64,000 nt of DNA from CAVSJO01 sp963728445 (GCA_963728445.1 CAVSJO010000008.1:184436-248435), one strand, 5' to 3'; counted from the stretch's first letter, positions 33,597-42,773 are shown. Notes: a model not told the origin generated them from the sequence alone. A program made the numbers and translations.

Positions 33597-35021
33597 TTGA
33601 CGCCGACGCCGAAGCGCCGCGACTACACCTCCGGCCCCGTCCTGCCCTCCCTGCTCGCGCTGGCCGTGCCCATCGTCCTGGCCAACGTGCTCCAGACCGT
33701 CTACCAGCTCACGGACACCTTCTGGCTCGGGCGACTCGGCGCCGGCGCAGTCGCCGCCGTGTCCCTCAGCTTCCCCGTCATCTTCCTGATCATCTCCCTC
33801 GGCGCTGGCCTCGCCGTGGCCGGCGCCGTCCTCATCGCGCAGGCGTACGGCGCCGGCGACGCCCGCGCCGTCGACCACGTCGCCGCCCAGACCCTCGCCT
33901 CCGTCGCCACCGCCGCCGTGCTGCTCTCGGTCCTCGGCTACTTCGCCTCCGAGCCCCTCATGCGCGTCATGGGCGCCGGCCCGGCCGTCATCGCGGACGC
34001 CACGCTCTACATGAAGGTCTCCTTCGTCGGCCTCGTCTTCCTCTACGTCTATTTCGTCTTCCAGTCCCTGCTGCGCGGCGTCGGAGACGTGAAGACGCCG
34101 TTCTACATCGTGCTTGGGACCGTCCTGCTCAACTTCCTCTTCGACCCGCTCTTCATCCTCGGGCTCTGGGGCGCGCCCCGCATGGGCGTCGCCGGCGCCG
34201 CCCTCGCCACCGTCGGCACCCAGGGCCTCGCCGCCGTCGTCGGCGTCGGCTTCCTCTTCAGCGGCCGCTTCGGCATCCACCTCCACGCCCGCGACCTCGT
34301 CCCCGACCTGCGCCTCGTGCGTCGCATCGTGCGCCTCGGCGTGCCCGCTTCCGTCGAGCAGTCCACGCGCGCCCTCGGCCTCTCGGTCATGACCGCGCTG
34401 GTCGCCGGTTTCGGAACCCCCGCCGTGGCCGCCTACGGAATCGGCACGCGCATCTTCAGCTTCGTGCTCATCCCCGCCCTCGGCCTGTCCATGGCCACGT
34501 CCACGCTCGTCGGCCAGAACATCGGCGCCGGCAAGCCCGAGCGCGCGGGACACGTCGCGGCCGTGAGCGCCAAAGTCGCCTTCGTCGGCCTCACCGCCGT
34601 GGGCGTCCTCTTCTTCGTCTTCGCCCGCGCCCTCACGGACGCGTTCATCCCCACCGACCCCGCCGTCGCCGCCGGCGGCGCCCGCTTCCTGCGCATCATG
34701 GCGCTCACCTTCGGCTTCCTCGGCGTACAGCAGGTCCTCGGCGGCGCCTTCCGCGGCGCAGGCAACACCGTCGCCGCCATGGCCCTCGCCATCGTCACCC
34801 TCTGGGTGCTCCGCTTCCCCCTCGCCTGGTTCCTCGCCGAGCGGACCACCTTGGGCGAGGCCGGCATCTGGTGGGCCTTCCCCGTGTCGAACGTCATCGC
34901 CGCCGTCGCCGCCTGGCTCTGGCTGCGCCGCGACACATGGAAGGGGCAGCCCCTCACCGGCGAGCACGAGCTCGAAGAGGAGGTCGCCCGCGAGACCATC
35001 GTCGAGGAGGGGCTCGGCTAG
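33597..35021 (+). CDS. MATE-family multidrug/Na+ exporter
   Basis: 474 residues, twelve helices in two similar halves, typical of MATE transporters that expel organic cations with Na+ or H+. First-half motif VPIVLANVLQTVYQLTDTFWLGRLG is followed by AGLAVAGAVLIAQAYGAGDA. The second half repeats it as LGVPASVEQSTRALG and LSMATSTLVGQNIGAGKPERA. The start is a TTG at 33597 because no in-frame ATG or GTG precedes the conserved N-terminus. It lies 58 bp after the molybdoenzyme on the same strand but is probably functionally separate. Confidence 0.93.
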   Translation: MTPTPKRRDYTSGPVLPSLLALAVPIVLANVLQTVYQLTDTFWLGRLGAGAVAAVSLSFPVIFLIISLGAGLAVAGAVLIAQAYGAGDARAVDHVAAQTLASVATAAVLLSVLGYFASEPLMRVMGAGPAVIADATLYMKVSFVGLVFLYVYFVFQSLLRGVGDVKTPFYIVLGTVLLNFLFDPLFILGLWGAPRMGVAGAALATVGTQGLAAVVGVGFLFSGRFGIHLHARDLVPDLRLVRRIVRLGVPASVEQSTRALGLSVMTALVAGFGTPAVAAYGIGTRIFSFVLIPALGLSMATSTLVGQNIGAGKPERAGHVAAVSAKVAFVGLTAVGVLFFVFARALTDAFIPTDPAVAAGGARFLRIMALTFGFLGVQQVLGGAFRGAGNTVAAMALAIVTLWVLRFPLAWFLAERTTLGEAGIWWAFPVSNVIAAVAAWLWLRRDTWKGQPLTGEHELEEEVARETIVEEGLG

Positions 35022-35042
35022 GCGGCGTCGCCCGACCCGTCC

Positions 35043-35219
35043 CTACCGCGTCAGCCAGATCGCAACACGGACGCACCACGACCCCACCGCCAGGATCGTC
35101 GGCAGAAGCGTCAGCCCCACCGAGAAGACCAGCCCCTGCCGGAACAGCAGCGGCCCCGCGTCCGGCGCGCTCCGCCCCCAGACCAGCGTCATCGCGCGCT
35201 CGATCAGCTCCGGCGGCAC
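35043..35219 (-). CDS. Possible small single-pass membrane protein
   Basis: A 58-residue frame from GTG 35219 (an in-frame ATG at 35273 would give 76 residues). It has a polar, helical N-terminus (PPELIERAMTLVWGRSAPDA) and one hydrophobic helix (LVFSVGLTLLPTILAVGSW), ending VRVAIWLTR. GGGGAG lies about 12 bases upstream of the GTG. No homologue recognised. It fills the gap between the MATE and sortilin-like genes on the opposite strand; could be spurious. Confidence 0.4.
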   Translation of the reverse strand: MPPELIERAMTLVWGRSAPDAGPLLFRQGLVFSVGLTLLPTILAVGSWCVRVAIWLTR

Positions 35220-35353
35220 GGGGGTGGTAGCTCCCCGCCACTGCTTGCGCCCCGCGGGCCTCGCCGGGCACATTCCTGCGCCGCGCGGCCGCGTCCCGCC
35301 GCGCGCCTCGACGGGCGACGTCGCCCGCCGCGTCCCCGCGCACGGAGCCCTTC

Positions 35354-38300
35354 ATGACCGCGATCCTCCCCCTGGCCCTCGCCGCCGCCCTGGCCACCCC
35401 AGCCCCAGCCTCAGCCTCAGCCTCAGCCTCAGCCTCAGCCTCAGCCTCAGCCTCAGACACGACGAACCCCGCCCTCCGTTCGCTGCGCTGGCGCCTGGTC
35501 GGCCCCTTCCGCGGCGGCCGCGTCGACGCCGTGACCGGGGACCCGGACAACCCTCTCGTCTTCTACATGGGCTCGGTGGACGGCGGCGCGTGGAAGACGG
35601 AGGACGCGGGGCAGACGTGGCGAAACGTGAGCGACGACGCCGGCATCGCCTCCGTCGGGGCCATCGCCGTCGCGCCGTCGGACGCCAACGTCGTCTACGC
35701 GGGCGGCGGGGAGTCGAACCCGCGGGAGGACATCACGTACGGGGAGGGGTTCTGGCGCTCGACGGACCGGGGAAAGACGTGGCGGCACCTGGGTCTGGGG
35801 GACACGCGCCACATCGCGGACATCGTGGTCGACCCGCAGGACGCGAACACGGTGTACGTCGCAGCCCTGGGCCACGCCTTCGGGCCGAACCCGGACCGGG
35901 GCGTGTACCGCTCCCGTGACGGCGGGGAGCACTGGTCGAAGGTCCTCTTCGTCAACGACAGCACGGGTGCCATCGACCTGGCGCTGGACCCGACGAACCC
36001 GCGCGTGCTCTACGCGGCGATGTGGAAGTTCCAGCGCATGCCGTGGGGCTTCTCCGGCGGCGGCGGCCGGACGGGCCTGTGGAAGAGCACGGACGGCGGC
36101 GACACGTGGAGCGAGATCACCGACGCGCCGGGCCTGCCGGAGGGACCGCTGGGTCGCATCGGCGTCGCCGTCTCACCGGCGAACCCCGACCGCGTCTGGG
36201 CCAGCGTCGAGGCCCGGGACTCGACGGGCGGCATCTTCCGCTCCGACGACGCGGGGAAGACGTGGAACCGCGTGAACGCGGACCAGAAGTTCATGGTCCG
36301 GCCGTGGTACTTCTCCGGCGTCACGGCGGACCCGAAGGACGAGAACACCGTCTGGGTGCTGAACATGGGCACGTGGAAGTCCGTGGACGGCGGCCGCACG
36401 TTCAGCCGGGTGCGCGCGCCCCACGGGGACGACCACATCCTGTGGATCGACCCGAACGACTCGCGCCGGATGATCGAGGGCAACGACGGCGGCGCGACCA
36501 TCAGCCTGACCGGCGGCGCGACGTGGAGCTCGATCTACAACCAGCCCACCGCCCAGTTCTATCACGTCACAACCGACGACGCGTTCCCGTACCGCATCTA
36601 CGGCGCGCAGCAGGACAACTCGACGGTCGGCATCGCGAGCCGCTCGCCCGACGGCGCCATCGACGAGGAGGACTGGTACGACGTGGGCGGCGGCGAGTCC
36701 GGCTACATCGCGCCGAAGCCCGGCGCGCCCGACACGGTCTTCGCCGGCACGTACATGGGCACGATGACCCGCTGGGCGAAGGACACGCGGGAGACCCGGG
36801 ACGTCTCGGTGTGGCTGAACAACTACGACGGCTACACGTCCGCGGAGGTCCCGTACCGGTTCCAGTGGACGTTCCCCATCGTCTACTCGCCCCACGACAG
36901 GAACACGCTCTACGTCACGTCCCAGTACGTGCACCGCTCCACGGACGACGGCGCGAGCTGGAAGCGAATCAGCCCGGACCTGACGCTCCACGACACCGCC
37001 ACCATGGGCCCCGTGGGCGGTCCGGTCACGCTGGACATGACCGGCACCGAGTGGTACGCCACGATCTTCGCGTTCGCCGAGTCGCCCGTCCGCAGGGGCG
37101 TGCTCTGGGCGGGCTCCGACGACGGTCTCGTCCACGTGTCCACGGACGACGGCGCCACCTGGACCGACGTGACCCCGAAGGGGATGGCGAAGTACACGCG
37201 CGTGAGCATCATCGAGCCGTCGCACGGCGACGCCGGCACCGCGTACGTCGCCGCCAACCGATTCCAGCTCGACGACTTCCGCCCCTACCTCTGGAAGACC
37301 ACGGACTACGGGAAGAGCTGGACGCGCATCGACGCCGGCATCCCCGTCGGCGCCTACACCCGCGCCATCCGCGAGGACCCGACCACGCCCGGGCTCCTGT
37401 ACGCCGGGACCGAGACCGGCGTGTACGTCTCCCTCGACGACGGCGCCCACTGGCAGCCGCTCCAGCTCAACCTGCCGAAGGCCTCCGTCCGGGACCTGGC
37501 CGTCCACGACGGCGACCTGATCGCCGCCACGCACGGCCGCGCCTTCTGGGTCCTCGACGACCTCGCGCCGCTCCGGGCCCTCGCCCGACGCCTCGACCGC
37601 AGTCAGGCGACGCTGCTCCCGCCCGACACCGCCGTGCGCTACCTCGGCGCCGGCCGCCGCTCCGTGCGCGGCGCCGGCGAGAACCCCGTGAACGGCGTCG
37701 TCGTCGATTACTGGCTACCGAAGCGGCCGGCCGGGCCGGTGACGCTGGAATTCCTGGGCGCGGACGGGAAGGTGATCCGCTCCTTCTCGAGCCGCGGCGA
37801 GGGCGACGCCGGGACCGCGGACGCCGACACCACGGCAGCCGTCGCCGCCGCCGACACCGCGCTCCGCCCCACGCGCGCCGACGAGGCCCGCCTGAAGGCC
37901 GAGGCCGACAGCCTGGCCTTCGCGCCGTCCGACTCCCTCGTCCACGTGCGTCCCGGCTTCAACCGCTTCGCGTGGGACCTGTCCTACCCGTCGGCGAAGG
38001 AGGCCGACGACATCATCCTCGACGTGGGCATGCTGGAGGGGCCGACGGCTCTGCCCGGCCGCTACACCGTCCGTCTGACGGTCGACGGCCGCACGCTCGA
38101 GCAGCCGTTCACGGTCGTGGAGGACCCCCGGGTGAACGTCTCGCCCGCGGACCTGAAGGCGCAGTTCGACCTGGCCACGAAGATCCACGACGCCATCGAT
38201 GACGTCACGAAGGCCGACGAGCGCATCCGCTCCCTGCGCTCGCAGGTCGCGTCGTGGAAGGACCGCGCGAAGGGCGGGGCATGGGCCGACAGCGTCGCCC

Positions 38301-38623
38301 GCCCCGCCGACGCGCTGCGGGACTCGCTGAGCGCGATCCGGGACCAGCTCGTCTGCGTCCACTGCCACGCCGACGAGATCACGCTGGCCTACCCGATCCG
38401 GGCCTACAACAAGCTGCTCTCCCTGAACCTGCAGGTGCTGCCGTCCCACACGGCGCCGACGGCCCAGCAGGGCGAGGTCTTCGCGCAGCTCCGCGCCGAG
38501 GTCGACGCGCAGCTCGCCCGCCTGAAGGCCCTCGAGAGCGGGCCCCTGGCCGACTTCAACCGCCTGATCCAGCGCAGCGGAATCCCGGCCGTCGGCGAGG
38601 GGGCGCCCGTGCCGATCATGTAG
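35354..38623 (+). CDS. Exported sortilin/VPS10-type beta-propeller protein (BNR repeats)
   Basis: 1089 residues. The signal peptide (MTAILPLALAAALATP) runs into an (Ser-Ala)8 stretch encoded by a hexanucleotide repeat. Residues about 40-730 contain many Asp-box/BNR repeats (SxDGGxTW): GAWKTEDAGQTWRN, FWRSTDRGKTWRHL, GLWKSTDGGDTWSE, IFRSDDAGKTWNRV and others, building a ten-bladed VPS10-like propeller. The C-terminal 350 residues include an Ig-like segment (PGRYTVRLTVDGRTLEQPFT) and a helical end. Related proteins are annotated as glycosyl hydrolases, but no catalytic residues are evident; peptide or ligand binding at the cell surface is likelier. Paralogue of the gene at 43113. Confidence 0.9.
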   Translation: MTAILPLALAAALATPAPASASASASASASASASDTTNPALRSLRWRLVGPFRGGRVDAVTGDPDNPLVFYMGSVDGGAWKTEDAGQTWRNVSDDAGIASVGAIAVAPSDANVVYAGGGESNPREDITYGEGFWRSTDRGKTWRHLGLGDTRHIADIVVDPQDANTVYVAALGHAFGPNPDRGVYRSRDGGEHWSKVLFVNDSTGAIDLALDPTNPRVLYAAMWKFQRMPWGFSGGGGRTGLWKSTDGGDTWSEITDAPGLPEGPLGRIGVAVSPANPDRVWASVEARDSTGGIFRSDDAGKTWNRVNADQKFMVRPWYFSGVTADPKDENTVWVLNMGTWKSVDGGRTFSRVRAPHGDDHILWIDPNDSRRMIEGNDGGATISLTGGATWSSIYNQPTAQFYHVTTDDAFPYRIYGAQQDNSTVGIASRSPDGAIDEEDWYDVGGGESGYIAPKPGAPDTVFAGTYMGTMTRWAKDTRETRDVSVWLNNYDGYTSAEVPYRFQWTFPIVYSPHDRNTLYVTSQYVHRSTDDGASWKRISPDLTLHDTATMGPVGGPVTLDMTGTEWYATIFAFAESPVRRGVLWAGSDDGLVHVSTDDGATWTDVTPKGMAKYTRVSIIEPSHGDAGTAYVAANRFQLDDFRPYLWKTTDYGKSWTRIDAGIPVGAYTRAIREDPTTPGLLYAGTETGVYVSLDDGAHWQPLQLNLPKASVRDLAVHDGDLIAATHGRAFWVLDDLAPLRALARRLDRSQATLLPPDTAVRYLGAGRRSVRGAGENPVNGVVVDYWLPKRPAGPVTLEFLGADGKVIRSFSSRGEGDAGTADADTTAAVAAADTALRPTRADEARLKAEADSLAFAPSDSLVHVRPGFNRFAWDLSYPSAKEADDIILDVGMLEGPTALPGRYTVRLTVDGRTLEQPFTVVEDPRVNVSPADLKAQFDLATKIHDAIDDVTKADERIRSLRSQVASWKDRAKGGAWADSVARPADALRDSLSAIRDQLVCVHCHADEITLAYPIRAYNKLLSLNLQVLPSHTAPTAQQGEVFAQLRAEVDAQLARLKALESGPLADFNRLIQRSGIPAVGEGAPVPIM
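35409..35456 (+). repeat. (CCTCAG)8 microsatellite inside the signal region
   Basis: Eight perfect copies of CCTCAG encode alternating Ser-Ala just after the signal peptide of the sortilin-like protein. Unit length 6 keeps the frame, so copy-number change would alter linker length rather than switch the gene off. The same hexamer recurs at 48720-48761. Confidence 0.97.
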
Positions 38624-38753
38624 TGGGGGCGACGTCGCCTCAGCCGGCGATGGCGCCGCGCGCCAGCCGCGCCGGCACTGGCGACCCACGCCGTCGCTGC
38701 AGCGGCCGATTCGACCATGGACGCGGCAGCCCCGGCGAGGCTATCGTCGGGAC

Positions 38754-39215
38754 ATGGACGCTGAGATGCGCGAGGAGTTCGAGAAGCTCGCCACGATGAT
38801 GGCGCGCGGCTTCGAGGCGATGAACCAGCGCTTCGACGAGCGCATGGGCCGCCTCGAGCAGCGCATGGGCGGCCTCGAGCAGCGCCAGGATACGTTCGAG
38901 GGGAAGCTCGAATCGCTGCGCCTGGAGGTGTCCGAGAAGTTCCTGGCCCTCGACGAGCGCTTCCGCACCCTCGAGCTGCGCATGGACCGTTTCGAGGCGC
39001 GCATCCTGGGGGCCGTCGAGGAGCTGCGGGCGGAGGTGCGCGTCCTGGCGGGGCGTGTCGACGTACTCGACGCCCGCGTCGGCGGACTCGAAGAGCGCGT
39101 GTCGAGTCTCGAGGGCGTGGTCGTCGGGCTGAGCGGCCGTGTCGACGGCCTCGCCAGCGACATGCGACAGCGCTTTCGCGTCATCAACGACCGGCTGTCC
39201 GAGCTCGCGGCATAG
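38754..39215 (+). CDS. Coiled-coil heptad-repeat protein (paralogue A)
   Basis: 153 residues, nearly all heptad coiled coil (MARGFEAMNQRFDERMGRLE, LEVSEKFLALDERFRTLELR). No signal or membrane segment. Closely similar to the gene at 40887: both share the start MDxEMRxEF, the FRTLELRMDxFEARI block, the C-terminal VVVGLSGRVDxLAxDMRxRF and even the 30 bp upstream (CCGGCGAGGCTATCGT). The true start is ATG 38754, since the upstream ATG conserved in both loci is out of frame here. The two flank the citrate synthase gene. Function unknown; resembles bdr-like or DUF1640-type coiled coils. Confidence 0.8.
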   Translation: MDAEMREEFEKLATMMARGFEAMNQRFDERMGRLEQRMGGLEQRQDTFEGKLESLRLEVSEKFLALDERFRTLELRMDRFEARILGAVEELRAEVRVLAGRVDVLDARVGGLEERVSSLEGVVVGLSGRVDGLASDMRQRFRVINDRLSELAA

Positions 39216-39333
39216 CCGTCAGGCGCGCGCAGCGGCCCGGTCCTGGCTCGGGCCGGGCCGCTGCGGGTGTGCCGGAAGGTCGTTGGGCGACGCCGCCCGA
39301 TCCGGGCGACGTCGCCTCATCCCGGACGGCGCC

Positions 39334-40653
39334 TCAGCCGGCGACGTCCGCCTCGGCCCGCGTCCCGCTCAGCCTGCGCTCGTCCGCGCCGATGTAGACC
39401 TGGCGCGGGCGGGCGATCTTCTGCTCCGGGTCCTGCAGCATCTCCAGCCACTGCGCGAGCCAGCCGGCGACGCGCGGGATCGCGAACAGTACCGGGAACA
39501 TGTCCACCGGGAAGCCCATCGCCTGGTAGATGATTCCCGAGTAGAAGTCGACGTTCGGGTACAGCTTGCGGGACACGAAGTAGTCGTCCTCCAGCGCCAC
39601 CCGCTCGAGCTCCATGGCCAGGTCCAGCAGCGGGCTCGTGCCCGTCACCGCCAGCACCTGCCCCGCCATCTCCTTCAGGATCTTCGCCCGCGGATCGTAG
39701 TTCTTGTAGACCCGGTGGCCGAAGCCCATGAGCCGGAACTCGCCCTTCTTCGCCCGCTCCACGAACTCCGGCACGCGCTCCTTCGTGCCGATCTCCTTCA
39801 GCATGCGCAGCACCTGCTCGTTCGCGCCGCCGTGCAGCGGGCCGTACAGCGCCGCAGCAGCCGCGGAGACCGAAACGTACGGATCCGCGTGGGAGCTGCC
39901 GACGCTCCGCATCGCGTTCGCGCTGCAGTTCTGCTCGTGGTCCACGTGCAGGATGAACAGCACCTCCAGCGCCCGCTCCAGGACCGGGTTCGGCTCGTAC
40001 GTAGGCTCCGAGATGCGGAACATCATGTTCAGGAAGTTGCCCGTGAAGCTCAGCTCGTTGTCCGGGTAGACGTACGGCAGCCCCACGCTGTGCCGGTACG
40101 CGTACGCCGCGATCGTCGGCATCTTCGCGATCAGCCGCTGGATCTGCTTCATCCGCACGTCCGGATCCGCGATGTTCCGCGCCTCCGGATAGAACGTCGA
40201 CAGCGCCGCCACCGTGCTCACCAGCATGCCCATCGGATGGGCGTCGTGGTGGAAGCCGTTCATGAACGTCTTGATGTTCTCGTGGACGAAGGTGTGGTGC
40301 AGGATGTTCCACTCCCACTCCTTCAGCTGCTCCGCCGTCGGCATCTCCCCGAACAGCGTCAGGTACGCCACCTCCAGGAAGGTGCTGTTCTGCGCCAGCT
40401 CGTCGATGGGATAGCCCCGGTAGCGCAGGATGCCCCGGTCCCCGTCGATGAACGTCACGGCGCTCCTGCACGACGCAGTGTTCATGAACGCCGGGTCGTA
40501 GCTCAGCAGCCCGAAGTCCTCGTCGCTGACCTTGATCTTCCGCAGCTCGATGGCCGGGATGGCCGATCCGTACTCCGGATACGTGCCGTGCTGGATCGGG
40601 ACCTCGTACTCCTTGCCCGTCCGGTTGTCCGTGATGGTGAGGGTCTCTCGCAT
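39334..40653 (-). CDS. gltA: Citrate synthase
   Basis: 439 residues, type II citrate synthase, condensing oxaloacetate and acetyl-CoA in the TCA cycle. Signatures: N-terminal GLLSYDPAFMNTASCRSAVT and ILRYRGYPIDELA; catalytic His in HVDHEQNCSAN; the family motif GPLHGGANEQVL; a second catalytic His in MGFGHRVYKNYDPRA; and a C-terminal Asp/Arg region NVDFYSGIIYQAMGFP. ATG 40653 has GGAGG 7 bases upstream. It lies between two paralogous coiled-coil genes on the opposite strand. Confidence 0.98.
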   Translation of the reverse strand: MRETLTITDNRTGKEYEVPIQHGTYPEYGSAIPAIELRKIKVSDEDFGLLSYDPAFMNTASCRSAVTFIDGDRGILRYRGYPIDELAQNSTFLEVAYLTLFGEMPTAEQLKEWEWNILHHTFVHENIKTFMNGFHHDAHPMGMLVSTVAALSTFYPEARNIADPDVRMKQIQRLIAKMPTIAAYAYRHSVGLPYVYPDNELSFTGNFLNMMFRISEPTYEPNPVLERALEVLFILHVDHEQNCSANAMRSVGSSHADPYVSVSAAAAALYGPLHGGANEQVLRMLKEIGTKERVPEFVERAKKGEFRLMGFGHRVYKNYDPRAKILKEMAGQVLAVTGTSPLLDLAMELERVALEDDYFVSRKLYPNVDFYSGIIYQAMGFPVDMFPVLFAIPRVAGWLAQWLEMLQDPEQKIARPRQVYIGADERRLSGTRAEADVAG

Positions 40654-40886
40654 GTCGTGCCTCCGCTTCGGTGACGGCCGGTGAAGAGCCGGCCGGTGGG
40701 ATTCCTGCGGATCTGCACATTCTGGTGAGGAGGCCACCCGCGGGCTGTAGGGAGATGCCGGGTCCGCTGTGGGGGAGGTGGGGGAAAACGGAGGACGGCA
40801 GGGCGCCGGCGACGTCGACCCGCGCAATCCGCGGCCCGACCGATCCCGCCATGGACGCCGCCGGCCCGGCGAGGCTATCGTGGGGC

Positions 40887-41549
40887 ATGGACGAGGAGAT
40901 GCGCAGGGAATTCGACAGGCTCGCCGCTTCGATCGACGAATCGATGAGCCGGCAGTTCGAAACGCTGGCCGCAATGATGGCCCGCAGCTTCGAGGCGATG
41001 AATCAGCGCTTCGACCGCCTCGAGGAGCGCATGGGCAGCCTCGAGAAGCGCATGGATCGCCTCGATGAGCGCATGGGCAGCCTCGAGGAGCGCATGGGCA
41101 GCCTCGAGGAGCGCATGGGCAGCCTCGAGGAGCGCATGGGCAGCCTCGAGGAGCGCCAGGATTCGCTCGAAGCGCGCCAGGATTCGCTCGAGGCGAAAGT
41201 CGACGCGCTGCGGCTGGAGATGGCCGAGAAGTTCCAGGCCGTCGACGAGCGCTTCCGGACCCTCGAGCTGCGCATGGACACGTTCGAGGCCAGGATCGTG
41301 GCCGACATCGATGAGTTGCGCGCCGAGGTGCGCACCCTCAGCGGCAGCGTCGACGCTCTGGAGAAGCGGGTGGGGGCTCTCGAAGGGCGCGTCGACGGCC
41401 TTGACGCACGAATGAGCACGGTGGGGCACCGCCTGTCGGGGGTCGAGGGCGTCGTCGTAGGTCTGAGCGGCCGCGTCGACGTGCTCGCCGACGACATGCG
41501 CCTGCGCTTTCGCGTCGTCAACGACCGGCTGGCCGAGATCGCCGCCTAG
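40887..41549 (+). CDS. Coiled-coil heptad-repeat protein (paralogue B, expanded)
   Basis: 220 residues, a longer copy of the gene at 38754. Extra length comes from an N-terminal insert and from expanded heptads RMGSLEE between residues about 50 and 90, encoded by four perfect 21-bp repeats. The C-terminal half aligns almost residue for residue with paralogue A. ATG 40887 is chosen by alignment to paralogue A; an in-frame ATG at 40851 also exists. No signal peptide; probably an oligomeric rod-like protein. The two genes sit on either side of gltA, suggesting duplication around it. Confidence 0.8.
   Translation: MDEEMRREFDRLAASIDESMSRQFETLAAMMARSFEAMNQRFDRLEERMGSLEKRMDRLDERMGSLEERMGSLEERMGSLEERMGSLEERQDSLEARQDSLEAKVDALRLEMAEKFQAVDERFRTLELRMDTFEARIVADIDELRAEVRTLSGSVDALEKRVGALEGRVDGLDARMSTVGHRLSGVEGVVVGLSGRVDVLADDMRLRFRVVNDRLAEIAA
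41067..41150 (+). repeat. Four perfect 21-bp tandem repeats
   Basis: Four identical 21-bp units (GAGCGCATGGGCAGCCTCGA plus G) at 41067, 41088, 41109 and 41130 each encode one coiled-coil heptad (ERMGSLE). Degenerate copies flank them. Identity at the DNA level suggests recent slippage or unequal recombination. Confidence 0.97.
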
Positions 41550-41567
41550 CGCCAGTCGAGTCCGGCT

Positions 41568-42773
41568 TCAGCGCCGCCCGGGCCCACCCGGGCCCGCGCC
41601 ACCCGGCCCGGCGCCACCCGGCCCGCCGGAGCTGCCCACCGCCGGCGCCCGGTCGCCCCGGTCGTACTCCACCGGCTCCCCCACCAGGCCCCGGTCCCTC
41701 TGCATGGGCGCCGCGCCCGCCAGCGACGGCTCGCCGACCACCCGCCGCGCCGCCACCAGGTGGTCCAGGAACCACCGCCCCCGTGGTCCGCTGAGGGGGT
41801 CGTAGCGTACGCCTTTCCCGCTGCTGCTCGAGTGCAGCAGCCAGCCGTCCCCGGCGTACAGCGCCACGTGGTCGACGCCGTCCCCGTCGCTCGAGAAGAA
41901 CATCAGGTCGCCCGGCCGAAGCGCATCCACCCGCGCCGGCAGATCCTCCCCGACCCGCGCCATCTGGCGGGACGTCCGGGGCAGGCGCACGCCCTCCTCC
42001 CGGAAGATGTACTGCACGAAGCCCGAGCAGTCGAAGCCTTCTCCCGGGTCGCTGCCGCCCCACACGTAGGGCGTGCCCAGGAATGCGCGCCCGTCCTCGA
42101 TCGCGCGGTAGGCGACGGCGGCCGCGCCGGCGTCGTCGCCCTTCGGAGCACTCGGGATCGGCGGCGCCGCCGGCGGCGGAGCGCTCGGCCCCCGGAACGT
42201 GCGGCCCGTGCCCACGTGCCCCAGCCGCAGCGACAGACCCGCCCGCGCCTCCCACCCGCCCTCGAACCCCGCGGCCGGGCCGGACAGGAACGCCGATCGC
42301 CGCCGCGCCTCGACGTCCGCGCTCAGCCAGCCGGCGAGCCGCCAGCTGCCGCCCGCCCCCCAGCTCCACGTCGGCTGCGTCGCGCGCTCGGCCGCTTCGC
42401 CGATGGCCGACTCGACTCCCGCCCCCACGAACAGCCGCGGGTCCGCCCCGGCCAGGAAGCCGAGCCCGGGCAGCCGCGCCGGCGCCACTACCGCGTCCAC
42501 GTCCGTCGTCCACGCGCCGTCCCCCGGCCGCGGCGCCGTCCCCGCCGGGGTCGAGCGCCGGGCGACGCCCAGCCCCGCCCGCACGCCGAACGCGCCGTCC
42601 AGCGCGTCGGAGTAGCGCGCCACCGAGGCGCCCACGACGAGCGGACGCCCGGGCAGCGCGCCGTCCCACGCCGCGAACGGCGCGACGGCGAACCGACTCT
42701 GCGGACGCAGCTGTGCGCACAGCGGCAGCGGGAGGAGCAGGAGTGCGGCGGAAAGGGTCCAGCGGCTGATCAT
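41568..42773 (-). CDS. NlpC/P60 (C40) peptidase fused to an N-terminal beta-rich domain
   Basis: 401 residues. Signal peptide 1-20 (cleaved at LCA-Q). Residues about 22-190 are alternating strands (FAVAPFAAWDGALPGRPLVV, WSWGAGGSWRLAGWLSADVE, FEGGWEARAGLSLRLG) resembling an outer-membrane-type small barrel. After a Pro-rich linker comes an NlpC/P60 domain with YVWGGSDPGEGFDCSGFVQY (catalytic C249) and DHVALYAGDG (H302). Such cysteine peptidases cut stem-peptide bonds in peptidoglycan. The C-terminal 50 residues are Gly/Pro-rich. The barrel-plus-peptidase arrangement is uncommon. ATG at 42773, divergent from the second sortilin-like gene. Confidence 0.88.
   Translation of the reverse strand: MISRWTLSAALLLLPLPLCAQLRPQSRFAVAPFAAWDGALPGRPLVVGASVARYSDALDGAFGVRAGLGVARRSTPAGTAPRPGDGAWTTDVDAVVAPARLPGLGFLAGADPRLFVGAGVESAIGEAAERATQPTWSWGAGGSWRLAGWLSADVEARRRSAFLSGPAAGFEGGWEARAGLSLRLGHVGTGRTFRGPSAPPPAAPPIPSAPKGDDAGAAAVAYRAIEDGRAFLGTPYVWGGSDPGEGFDCSGFVQYIFREEGVRLPRTSRQMARVGEDLPARVDALRPGDLMFFSSDGDGVDHVALYAGDGWLLHSSSSGKGVRYDPLSGPRGRWFLDHLVAARRVVGEPSLAGAAPMQRDRGLVGEPVEYDRGDRAPAVGSSGGPGGAGPGGAGPGGPGRR

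Noticed and set aside
41050..41165. Possible CRISPR-like array
   Set aside because: The 21-bp units are contiguous with no spacers and encode coiled-coil heptads. No CRISPR array was seen in the window.
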